A model generated the notes under the pieces. The model did no database searches. It was not told the origin of the DNA and saw only the letters and a program-made list of their open reading frames with translations. This document shows, piece after piece, positions 53,056-60,042 of a DNA stretch of 64,000 bases. Every line of letters starts with the position of its first letter. Positions within the stretch are counted from its first letter, which is position 1. Location of the stretch: positions 442,671-506,670 of the forward strand of contig NZ_QSIL01000001.1 of assembly GCF_003469185.1 (NCBI RefSeq). The letters run 5' to 3'. Source of the DNA: Collinsella sp. AM34-10. Its GTDB lineage: Bacteria > Actinomycetota > Coriobacteriia > Coriobacteriales > Coriobacteriaceae. Position numbers and translations under genes: made by a program.

Positions 53056-53699
53056 TACGAAAACCGGCGCATCAAACCGACGACCTTGCCTAGAATCGTG
53101 GGATTTGTCGCGTAGATAGGCTCCATAGTGTCGTTTTCGGGCTGCAGGCGAACGCGTCCCTGCTCCTTATAGAATGTTTTGACTGTTGCGGAGCCATCGA
53201 TCATGGCCACGACAATCTCGCCATTCATGGCGCTCTTCTGCTCGCGAACGATGATGTAGTCGCCGTTATAGATGCCGACGTTAATCATCGAATTGCCGTG
53301 GACCTCGAGGATAAAGGACCCCTGTTCTGTTGCGATCTCGGTTGGGATGGTAAAGGTGTCCTCGATATTCTGCTCGGCAAGGATGGGAATCCCTGCAGCG
53401 ACACGGCCTACGAGAGGCAGCGATACAGTGCCGCGGGGCACCGTGGGCTCATCGGACTTCGAGATGGAGACGGAAGATCCGTCCTCGTCAAAGAGCTCGA
53501 GAGCGCGAGGTTTGGTGGCGTCACGCTTGAGCAGGCCGCGTGCTTCCAGCGCGGAGAGGTGCGCATGTACGGTGCTAGGGGAGGAAAGGCCCACAGCCGA
53601 AGCCATCTCGCGCACACTGGGCGGATAGCCCTTCTCCTGCTGATATTCCTTGATGAAGTCGTAAATTTGCTGCTGACGCTTGGTAATTTTGCGAGCCAT
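53055..53699 (-). CDS. lexA: LexA repressor
   Basis: 214 residues; SOS repressor with an N-terminal winged helix (residues 1-65), the Ala102-Gly103 cleavage site in GRVAAGIP, Ser137 in HGNSM and Lys174 in ATVKTF as the self-cleavage dyad. The frame opens at 53729 but AGAGGAA upstream of 53699 (MARKITKRQQQ) and the family N-terminus set the start. SOS boxes lie in the divergent intergenic region, so it is autoregulated. Confidence 0.96.
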   Translation of the reverse strand: MARKITKRQQQIYDFIKEYQQEKGYPPSVREMASAVGLSSPSTVHAHLSALEARGLLKRDATKPRALELFDEDGSSVSISKSDEPTVPRGTVSLPLVGRVAAGIPILAEQNIEDTFTIPTEIATEQGSFILEVHGNSMINVGIYNGDYIIVREQKSAMNGEIVVAMIDGSATVKTFYKEQGRVRLQPENDTMEPIYATNPTILGKVVGLMRRFS

Positions 53700-53744
53700 C
53701 AGGGGTTCCTCTCTACCCATACCAAACAAATGTTCTATTTTTGC

Positions 53745-53773
53745 TTGACAGGAACAACTGTTCGAAGATAATA
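53745..53773 (+). promoter_or_regulatory. LysM gene promoter with LexA box in the spacer
   Basis: A perfect TTGACA (53745-53750) is followed after 16-18 bases by GATAAT/TAATAA (53767-53774). The spacer starts with GGAACAACTGTTCG (53751-53764), a GAAC-N4-GTTC LexA box. The layout is almost the same as at recA. A weaker half-matching site CAAACAAATGTTCT (53723-53736) lies towards lexA. Confidence 0.85.
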
Positions 53774-53778
53774 ATAAC

Positions 53779-53792
53779 CGAACACTCGTTCC
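53779..53792. promoter_or_regulatory. Second LexA (SOS) box in the lexA intergenic region
   Basis: CGAACACTCGTTCC keeps GAAC-N4-GTTC. It lies just downstream of the rightward -10 and upstream of lexA; two boxes here would let LexA control both directions. Confidence 0.85.
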
Positions 53793-53862
53793 CGCGCTAG
53801 ACTTTTTTGTCCCCGCGGCTTGATAAAACAGTTCTCGTCAAAACAAACGAGAGGAGAACAGA

Positions 53863-54312
53863 ATGAACGCAGCGGATATGGTCCAGGGAAACCTCGCTCT
53901 TAAGCTCGAGGCGCCCGCCACGCCTGCCTTTACGGTCGTGAAGGGCGGACGCTCTCATTTTCAGGCCGTGGCCACTAAGCCCGTTCGCACCCAGCGTGCG
54001 TCCGTTGCTTCGGCTCCTGTTGCCCTGAAGGCCTCGACGATCGTTGCTGTAGCCGTAGCGTTTACCCTGTTCTTCGTGCTCGCCACGTCAGTTTTTTCTG
54101 CTCGTCACGCAGCATATGCCGATTCCGTAGCCAACGTCACCTACGAAACGGTTCGTGTGCAGTCCGGCGATTCCCTGTGGTCGCTTGCCCAGGAGCATCC
54201 CATCGATGGCCTTTCCACGCAGGAGACTTCCGACATGATTCGTAGCGTAAATCACCTCGATCGCAGCTCTCTTGATGCTGGTGCAGTTCTGAAAGTTCCG
54301 GCTCGTTCGTAA
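53863..54312 (+). CDS. LysM-domain membrane protein, probable SOS cell-division inhibitor (YneA/ChiZ-like)
   Basis: 149 residues: a 57-residue basic N-terminus without a signal peptide, one transmembrane helix (about 58-79, VAVAVAFTLFFVLATSVF) and an extracytoplasmic LysM domain (about 95-147, VQSGDSLWSLA). The same plan and position, divergent from lexA, occurs for YneA in Bacillus and Rv2719c/ChiZ in Mycobacterium, which also precedes nrdR. Those proteins delay septation during SOS. The promoter has a LexA box in its spacer. The role is inferred from architecture and context. Ribosome-binding site GAGGAG. Confidence 0.85.
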   Translation: MNAADMVQGNLALKLEAPATPAFTVVKGGRSHFQAVATKPVRTQRASVASAPVALKASTIVAVAVAFTLFFVLATSVFSARHAAYADSVANVTYETVRVQSGDSLWSLAQEHPIDGLSTQETSDMIRSVNHLDRSSLDAGAVLKVPARS

Positions 54313-54327
54313 GATTTCCGCTCGGTT

Positions 54328-54367
54328 GCATGGTACCCTTGTTATCGTTTAAGAGGAGGTACCATGC
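54328..54367 (+). promoter_or_regulatory. Inverted repeat covering the nrdR start codon
   Basis: GCATGGTACC (54328-54337) is perfectly complementary to GGTACCATGC (54358-54367). The right arm contains the nrdR ATG and the end of the AGGAGG site, so in RNA the start would be hidden. Confidence 0.7.
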
Positions 54368-54807
54368 GCTGTCCCAAATGCGGCAAGGCACATACCCGCG
54401 TTGTCGATTCCCGTATGCAGGAGTCGAACAACACTATCAAGCGTCGTCGCGAATGCTGTTCGTGCAATTATCGTTTTACGACGTTCGAGCGCTGCGAAGA
54501 TCCCATCGAGGTTATCAAATCCGACGGGTCTAAGCAGCGGTTCGATCGCAACAAGCTGCTGGTCGGCCTGATGCGCGCCACGATTAAGCGCGATATCGAT
54601 ACGAAAAAGCTCAACGAGATCATCGATGATATCGAGGTGGAGCTGCGTTCGCGTACGCTGACGGCTGTTACGTCCCACGAACTGGGCGATATGGTGCTCA
54701 AGCGCCTGGCCAAGATCGACAAGGTGGCCTACATTCGCTTTGCCTCGGTCTATCGCGATTTCAAAGACGTCGACGAGTTTTTGCAAGAGCTCGACAAGCT
54801 AAGGTGA
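54364..54807 (+). CDS. nrdR: Transcriptional repressor NrdR
   Basis: 147 residues; an ATP/dATP-sensing repressor of ribonucleotide reductase genes. N-terminal zinc ribbon (MRCPKCG ... [10 protein letters not shown]) and an ATP-cone domain. Downstream of the SOS-regulated LysM gene and upstream of dut, so nucleotide supply and DNA-damage genes are grouped. Confidence 0.96.
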   Translation: MRCPKCGKAHTRVVDSRMQESNNTIKRRRECCSCNYRFTTFERCEDPIEVIKSDGSKQRFDRNKLLVGLMRATIKRDIDTKKLNEIIDDIEVELRSRTLTAVTSHELGDMVLKRLAKIDKVAYIRFASVYRDFKDVDEFLQELDKLR

Positions 54808-54811
54808 TTTC

Positions 54812-55255
54812 ATGTCCAACATTACCGTTAACATTAAGCGTCTCGATCCCACGGTCGAGCTTCCCAAATACGCACATCCCACGGATGCCGGCCTTGACCT
54901 CCGTGCCAACGAAGACTGCACCCTCAAGCCCTTTGAGCGCCGCTTGGTCTCCACTGGCTTGGCCATTGCGCTGCCCGATGGCTACGCCGGCTTTGTCCAG
55001 CCCCGTAGCGGCCTAGCTATTAAGCAGGGCCTGTCTATAGTCAACACGCCCGGTCTCATCGACGCCCACTATCGAGGCGAGCTTAAGGTCATCCTCATCA
55101 ACCTGGATCCCACCAACAATATCCAGATCAACAAAGGCGACCGCATCGCTCAGCTCGTCATCCAAGAAGTCCCTACGGTCAACCTCGTAGAAGTAGACGA
55201 ACTAGACAAAACCGACCGAGGCAACGGAGGCTTCGGCTCCAGCGGCGTAGCTTAA
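54812..55255 (+). CDS. dut: dUTP diphosphatase
   Basis: 147 residues; trimeric dUTPase that prevents uracil incorporation and makes dUMP. Motifs [32 protein letters not shown] and a C-terminal GGFGSSG. It starts four bases after nrdR with AAGGTG upstream. Confidence 0.95.
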   Translation: MSNITVNIKRLDPTVELPKYAHPTDAGLDLRANEDCTLKPFERRLVSTGLAIALPDGYAGFVQPRSGLAIKQGLSIVNTPGLIDAHYRGELKVILINLDPTNNIQINKGDRIAQLVIQEVPTVNLVEVDELDKTDRGNGGFGSSGVA

Positions 55256-55275
55256 TCATTTTCAACATGTAGGGT

Positions 55276-55381
55276 TGGCCTCTCACCCGGGGCCCACACA
55301 TATCATCCCGTGCTCAAACATTCTCGCTACGCTGCGAAACTGCGCGCGGGACGATATGTGTGGGCCCCGGGTGAGAGGCCA
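55276..55381 (+). repeat. Structured intergenic element B1 (conserved core in a private 29-bp inverted repeat)
   Basis: Arms 55276-55304 and 55353-55381 are perfectly complementary over 29 bases. The 48-base core 55305-55352 begins ATCCCGTGCTCAAACATTC; TCCCGTGC/GCGCGGGA continues the stem, leading to a small apical hairpin. It lies 20 bases after the dut stop and could end that transcript. Core shared with B2; arms not shared. Family unknown to me. Confidence 0.85.
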
Positions 55382-55513
55382 CATACTTGAATATGTGTTT
55401 CGACTTGCGCGGTAGGCCTCATCAATATAATTACGACTTGCTTGTTGTTCTGACTCTCCATTAGCTGGATTACATCCTTGCAAATCCTAATTAGGAATGT
55501 GTTTTAGACTTAA

Positions 55514-55558
55514 GTTAGCATGCGGCAAAGGGACGCCTCCTTTGTCGCATCGGCTAAC
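55514..55558 (+). repeat. Imperfect hairpin between B1 and B2
   Basis: GTTAGCATGCGGCAAAGG pairs with the segment ending GGCTAAC at 55558, with a 2-base bulge and one mismatch. It is the only structure seen in the 249 bases between B1 and B2, which otherwise contain no gene. Confidence 0.6.
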
Positions 55559-55630
55559 TATATTTTCCGGTCTTGCCTTTGATGGTTCTACTGGAGGGGG
55601 ATCTAGTGTAGCCGCTAGTACGTAATCCCA

Positions 55631-55728
55631 GCTTGCCTGTGGGGGCCTATATATCGTCCCGCGCGCAGTTTCGCAGCGAAGCGAGAATGTTTGAGCACGG
55701 GATGATATATAGGCCCCCACAGGCAAGC
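55631..55728 (-). repeat. Structured intergenic element B2 (inverted partner of B1)
   Basis: Arms 55631-55655 and 55704-55728 are perfectly complementary over 25 bases and differ from the B1 arms. The 48-base core 55656-55703, reverse-complemented, matches B1 at 47 of 48 positions; the one change is in the apical loop. It ends 13 bases from the stop of the leftward GT28 gene, so read in the sense of the gene it follows it has the same orientation as B1 after dut. Confidence 0.85.
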
Positions 55729-55741
55729 GGACAGTCCGAAG

Positions 55742-57043
55742 CTAGCGGATATGCGCGGGTTTTTCGCCCCAGTAGAAGCGGCAGAAGGCTCGTTTGCGCT
55801 TTTGGGGCTTGCCTGCAAGTTCCATGGTTGCGATGGCGATATCCTCGGCTGCGCGTGGACGGCGCAGCACTTCGCCGTTAATGAGTAGTGCCTTGAGCGA
55901 TTCGGGATGATCGTGGAGATGGCGCAGTGTCACGATGAGCTCGCGTGCGGTCGTGACATGCATGCTGGCGCCCATGCCGGTGAGCATGGTGGTGTTGGCC
56001 TTTTCCTGGCCATAGGACTTGCCCAGCAGAATCATTGGTAGGTGTGCGCACAGGCATTCGGTAACAGTGAGTCCGCCCGATTTGAGAATTGCCAGGTCAC
56101 AGCCGTGCATAAGCGCTGCCATGTCATCGACGTAGTCAAGAACCGTGATGTTCTCGAGTTTCATGGCATCGAAGAGCGTTTTGAGACGGGTGGCATATTC
56201 GGCATCCTTGCCCGGCAAAAAGACAAAGTGCATGTCCTCGAAGCTGCGCAGGAAGGGGAGGGTGCGGTCCATCTCCGCGCGAAAGCGAACGTACGGTTGA
56301 GGCAAACTGGCGCCGGCCATCACCAGCACAACGAGCTTGTCTGTGGGGAGATTGAACTTCTCGAGTTCTTCCTCGCGGTTGTAGTCCGTATCAAACCCGG
56401 CGCGAATGGGGATGCCCGTAATGCGGATCTTTGCCTCGGGAACCTTACGGGGTCGGAGTGTTTCGGCCATAAACTCGTTTGCCACGCAGAACAGGTCGGT
56501 GTCCTTATGGGGCCACCAACCCTCGACCTCGTAATCGGTCGGTACGCAAATGACAGGATAGTCGATGCCCGTAATGACGCGCGCGCCGACGGCGACGTTG
56601 GCTGCCGTGATGTGTGTGGCTACCACGGCATTGGGCCTGCGAGTTCGAACGTATTCGTTAAATGCGGGGAACATGATGCGCGACCATGCCGTGCCACCGC
56701 CCCAAAGCAGGTGTCCGGTAAGGGTATAACGCCAGGTCAAGTCATAAATTGGGCGCGTGGCGCCGGTAAACGAGGCGGCCGTTTTGTTGCCGTCGAATTT
56801 TATGCGTCCAAAATCAAGGATATCGAGCACTTCAATCTCAACATCCTCGGGGATGCCATTGGTGCCGCGGATGTGGTCGAATGCCTGCGCAATCGCATTT
56901 GCGGCGGCCTTGTGGCCCGAGCCGACCGAGGCGTGCACGATAGTCACGAGAGGTTTTTGCTGAGCCAAGAGCGTGGTTTGTTCCGATTGGGGAGTGCTTT
57001 GCGTGGGCAGGGGAGCGTCATTGCCCATCTGCGTTTGATCCAT
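55742..57043 (-). CDS. GT28-family glycosyltransferase (MGDG synthase/UgtP-like)
   Basis: 433 residues. The N-terminal MGDG-synthase domain has IVHASVGSGHKAAANAI, and the C-terminal GT28 part has SGGLTVTECL and the donor region PMILLGK. Relatives put glucose or galactose on diacylglycerol, making glycolipids for membranes or lipoteichoic acid anchors. The acceptor and sugar are inferred. The frame extends to 57100, but GGGGAG supports the ATG at 57043 (MDQTQMGNDA). N-terminal 45 residues are disordered (Gln/Pro/Thr). Confidence 0.88.
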   Translation of the reverse strand: MDQTQMGNDAPLPTQSTPQSEQTTLLAQQKPLVTIVHASVGSGHKAAANAIAQAFDHIRGTNGIPEDVEIEVLDILDFGRIKFDGNKTAASFTGATRPIYDLTWRYTLTGHLLWGGGTAWSRIMFPAFNEYVRTRRPNAVVATHITAANVAVGARVITGIDYPVICVPTDYEVEGWWPHKDTDLFCVANEFMAETLRPRKVPEAKIRITGIPIRAGFDTDYNREEELEKFNLPTDKLVVLVMAGASLPQPYVRFRAEMDRTLPFLRSFEDMHFVFLPGKDAEYATRLKTLFDAMKLENITVLDYVDDMAALMHGCDLAILKSGGLTVTECLCAHLPMILLGKSYGQEKANTTMLTGMGASMHVTTARELIVTLRHLHDHPESLKALLINGEVLRRPRAAEDIAIATMELAGKPQKRKRAFCRFYWGEKPAHIR

Positions 57044-57114
57044 CGATAACTCCCCTTCATCATTGTTTCGCAATGAATCATTGTAGTGCATGAATGACAC
57101 GTTCGCCTAAATTT

Positions 57115-57123
57115 GGGTATGAG
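57115..57123 (+). promoter_or_regulatory. Candidate -10 (GGGTATGAG) of trxB
   Basis: 38 bases before the trxB start; same GGGTA form as at rnj, dnaJ and the right-edge transferase gene. No -35 evident. Confidence 0.35.
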
Positions 57124-57160
57124 CGCAAGAAACGCCAATCTTTCGACAGGAGGTCTCTTC

Positions 57161-58099
57161 ATGATTACCCATCAGCCGATCGATGCTGCGATTATCGGTG
57201 GCGGCCCTGCGGGCTATGCTGCAGCCATTTATGCGGCGCGCTCCAACCTAACGACGGCCGTGATTGAACAGGGCATGTCGGGAGGACAAATCGCCACAAC
57301 CAATGAGGTCGAGAACTATCCGGGTATTCCGCTCTTGAGCGGTGCCGAGCTTGGCGAGCGTTTTCAGCAACATGCAGAGGGCCTGGGAGCGCAGGTTACA
57401 TGGAGCATGGTGACGGGCATCGAGTACGATGCTGATACAGCGCTGTTTACGGTGCATCACGATACGGGCGATACACTGGCCTCGAGCGTTATCGCTTGCA
57501 TGGGTGCCACGCCGCGATCTGCTGGTTTTGTTGGCGAGGATACGTATCGCGGTCGTGGCGTTTCGTATTGCGCGACGTGCGATGGCATGTTCTTTCGCGG
57601 TAAACAGGTCTTTGTTATCGGCGGCGGTAATGCTGCCTGTGAGGAAGCCCTGTTCTTGTCAGAAATCGCCAGCAGCGTGACCATCGTCTTGCGCCGCGAT
57701 CAGTTCCGGGCTCCCGATGGCGTGGTTCAAAAGGTGCGCGCAAAAGATAATATTTCAGTTAGGTACCAAACTAGTATCGTGGAACTATCGGGCGAGGCTA
57801 TGCCCACGACTATCACATTTAAGGACAACGCCACCGGTGAAATCTATTCCGAGTCCTTCAATCCTGGCTCGTTTGGTATCTTTGTCTTTGCTGGCACGCA
57901 GCCCCATACCGAGCTTGTAGAGCATCTGGTAGATCTGGCGCCCGACGGCGGTATTGTGACCGACGAATCGATGGCCACCCGCACGCCTGGCTTATTTGCT
58001 GCTGGCGATATCCGTTCCAAGCGTTTACGCCAAGTTGTGACCGCCGTTTCGGACGGAGCTATAGCGGCTACCAGCGCATACGCTTTCTTACGCGGATAA
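57161..58099 (+). CDS. trxB: Thioredoxin reductase
   Basis: 312 residues, low-molecular-weight type. FAD motif IIGGGPAGYAAAIYAAR, redox-active CATC (in SYCATCDG), NADP motif VIGGGNAACEEA and C-terminal FAVGDI-like FAAGDIRS. The ATG at 57161 has ACAGGAGG; the upstream extension of the frame is not conserved sequence. Confidence 0.93.
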   Translation: MITHQPIDAAIIGGGPAGYAAAIYAARSNLTTAVIEQGMSGGQIATTNEVENYPGIPLLSGAELGERFQQHAEGLGAQVTWSMVTGIEYDADTALFTVHHDTGDTLASSVIACMGATPRSAGFVGEDTYRGRGVSYCATCDGMFFRGKQVFVIGGGNAACEEALFLSEIASSVTIVLRRDQFRAPDGVVQKVRAKDNISVRYQTSIVELSGEAMPTTITFKDNATGEIYSESFNPGSFGIFVFAGTQPHTELVEHLVDLAPDGGIVTDESMATRTPGLFAAGDIRSKRLRQVVTAVSDGAIAATSAYAFLRG

Positions 58100-58138
58100 G
58101 TACGATAATATATCTTATGTAAGGTTGTTATGTTACTT

Positions 58139-58188
58139 AAACGTCCAGCGGTAACGAGCTTGAGGCAACGTTGCCGCTGGACGTTTTG
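58139..58188 (+). terminator. Rho-independent terminator after trxB
   Basis: AAACGTCCAGCGG (58139-58151) pairs perfectly with CCGCTGGACGTTT (58174-58186); TAACG/CGTTG extends the stem. T4 follows at 58184-58187. Confidence 0.85.
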
Positions 58189-58244
58189 TTGTGTAAAAAA
58201 TGAGCCAGCTATCCTGCGACCTGACCCGAGCCAAAGCCGACGAT

Positions 58245-58300
58245 CATACCGTTCATTATGGTATGCAAAACTAGATAATCTAGAATACAATATTGAAAAC
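58245..58300 (+). promoter_or_regulatory. Candidate operators before the DUF1836 gene
   Basis: CATACC (58245-58250) and GGTATG (58260-58265) form one inverted repeat; CTAGATAATCTAG (58271-58283) is a second palindrome. TATTGAAAAC (58291-58300) follows and is repeated in front of degV next to another CTAG palindrome. Confidence 0.5.
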
Positions 58301-58315
58301 GAACGGAGGCACCAT

Positions 58316-58927
58316 ATGAATCACGCTAAACATGTCATTCCTATGTCCGATACGTCGGTTAGCATTAGCCCAGAGGATATTCAGCCAACGGTGCTACCTG
58401 ATGCATTTATCCAGTCTGATATTGTCCGCAAACTCAATACGCTCAGTCTGCCGCGCTATAACCAGTTGCCGAATGTAACGCTCTACCGTGACCAGGTCAT
58501 TGAGTACATCGAGCTGTGGATGGAGCCGCTTTCGATTTGTGTGGAGCAGCCCGTCATTACGCCATCGATGATCAATAACTACGTAAAGGTCGGCCTTGTT
58601 CCCGCTCCGGTTAAAAAGCAATATGGTCGCGAGCAGATTGCGCGTCTCATCTCCATTTGTATCTTTAAGCAGGTGCTGCCCATCGCTGCGGTTCAGGCGC
58701 TCTTTAACATTCAGCGCCTGAGCTACGATGCACCGACCGCCTTTGATTATGTGATTGATCAGCTCGAGGCATCGATTCGTGCGGCTTTTTCCATTGAGCA
58801 GGTTCCTGTACCCGATACGGCTCATCAGGTCACACGCGAGTCGCTGCTCGTACGCAGCGCGGTATCGTCTTTTGTATCGAAGGCGTATCTAATGAGCTAC
58901 CTAAAGTTCAACGGGTTTAATAGCTAG
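58316..58927 (+). CDS. DUF1836 family putative regulator
   Basis: 203 residues. The core LPRYNQLPNVTLYRDQVIEY and VITPSMINNYVKVGLVPAPV resembles DUF1836, a MerR-like winged-helix DNA-binding family of unknown target, often encoded near degV. Here degV is the convergent neighbour. The first 40 residues are extra to the domain. The frame opens at 58130 in the trxB terminator, but ACGGAGG supports the ATG at 58316. Confidence 0.82.
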   Translation: MNHAKHVIPMSDTSVSISPEDIQPTVLPDAFIQSDIVRKLNTLSLPRYNQLPNVTLYRDQVIEYIELWMEPLSICVEQPVITPSMINNYVKVGLVPAPVKKQYGREQIARLISICIFKQVLPIAAVQALFNIQRLSYDAPTAFDYVIDQLEASIRAAFSIEQVPVPDTAHQVTRESLLVRSAVSSFVSKAYLMSYLKFNGFNS

Positions 58928-58939
58928 CCGACGTACAAG

Positions 58940-58986
58940 ACGGGCGGGACAAAGAGTCATCAGACACTTTGTCCCGCCCGTGTTTT
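58940..58986. terminator. Bidirectional terminator between DUF1836 and degV genes
   Basis: ACGGGCGGGACAAAG (58940-58954) pairs perfectly with CTTTGTCCCGCCCGT (58967-58981), followed by GTTTTTG on the plus strand. It serves both convergent genes. Confidence 0.85.
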
Positions 58987-59000
58987 TGTTTAGTTGGATT

Positions 59001-59867
59001 TTATCGGCCCGAAGCAACGCCCATGCCGTAGCCGATAATGAGCCCGTGCATCTCGGCATAGTATGAATCCAGTCCGTTGCAGGGCATGATGATGGTCTTG
59101 GAACCGGGCCAATGCTCCACAATGCGGCTGGCAAGTGCCTGGGCGCCCGCCTCATTTTCGACATGGTCGATTACGACCTCGCCGCCGGTAAAGCCCTCGG
59201 CCTCCATGGTGTCGACAATCTTTCCAAGCATCTTCTTTTCGCCACGGGTGTGACCGATGAGCTTGATCTCCCCTGCCTCGCTTGCCGTGCCTAAAACTCG
59301 AATGTTGAGTTTATTGGCGATAACCCCAGCTGCCTTGGGAATACGTCCGGCCTTGGCGAGATTTTCGTAATTGCACAGGCTAAAGAGGATCTTGCTGTTC
59401 AGTTCCAGCTCATCAAAATAGCTGCAGGCTTCCTCAAAAGAGACGTCTGGATTGCTTGCGAGATAGCGGTCGAACAGCAGGAAGATCAGGTCCATTTTGC
59501 CGCCGGCTCCGCGTGAATTGACCAAATGAATCTGACGGTTCGGATCCTCGGCAAGAACCAAATCGCGTGCCGTGGCGGCGGCATTGTAGCTTCCCGAGAC
59601 GCCCTCGGAGATGGGCATGCAAATTGTCTTGTCGGCAAGCCTAAAGAGTTCGGTCCACTCGCCTACGCTCGGACAGGCGCTCGAAGAAGCGCTCGACTCC
59701 GCCTGCACGGCGCAATTGAGTTCGTGAACATCGAGCGTGAGGTCATCGACGAACTCGCGCTCCCCCACTCGAATTTTAAGGGGTGCAAATGCAAAGGTGG
59801 TATGGGGCGCGGTCGGTTGCCAATCGCGGAGGTTGCAGCTCGAATCGGAGATAAGTGCCCAGCTCAT
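59001..59867 (-). CDS. DegV family fatty-acid-binding protein
   Basis: 288 residues with the EDD fold. SDSSCNL at the N-terminus, PISEGVSGSYNAAATAR and the ligand loop are seen. DegV/FakB proteins bind a fatty acid and present it to the kinase FakA; no fakA is in the window. It is a smaller-than-usual match in the middle region, where NSRGAGGKMDL replaces the usual DS-x3-G sequence. ATG at 59867, AAAGGA upstream. Confidence 0.88.
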   Translation of the reverse strand: MSWALISDSSCNLRDWQPTAPHTTFAFAPLKIRVGEREFVDDLTLDVHELNCAVQAESSASSSACPSVGEWTELFRLADKTICMPISEGVSGSYNAAATARDLVLAEDPNRQIHLVNSRGAGGKMDLIFLLFDRYLASNPDVSFEEACSYFDELELNSKILFSLCNYENLAKAGRIPKAAGVIANKLNIRVLGTASEAGEIKLIGHTRGEKKMLGKIVDTMEAEGFTGGEVVIDHVENEAGAQALASRIVEHWPGSKTIIMPCNGLDSYYAEMHGLIIGYGMGVASGR

Positions 59868-59896
59868 AGAGGGTCCTTTCTAGATGTTTCTCATTT

Positions 59897-59948
59897 ATTA
59901 TAGCCATCTTGCTTACCTTTGAAACGTGCATCTAGTATTGAAAACTAG
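59897..59948 (-). promoter_or_regulatory. degV promoter and upstream palindrome
   Basis: The minus strand reads GGC-TATAAT (59905-59897), 30 bases before the degV start. About 30 bases upstream of it CTAGT-ATTGAAA-ACTAG (59932-59948) is an inverted repeat that contains TATTGAAAAC, shared with the DUF1836 gene's upstream region. Confidence 0.5.
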
Positions 59949-59986
59949 CTCATTGGGATCATGTATGGAGCACGGTCACAAATAAA

Positions 59987-60018
59987 TGAACCCCGCAGCC
60001 CAAAGGCCACGAGGTTCA
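59987..60018 (-). terminator. Terminator of the NlpC/P60 gene
   Basis: TGAACCCCG (59987-59995) pairs with CGAGGTTCA (60010-60018), one mismatch. On the minus strand the stem is followed by TTTATTTGT. Confidence 0.65.
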
Positions 60019-60042
60019 CATTCGTTTGCTATACAGAGTGAC

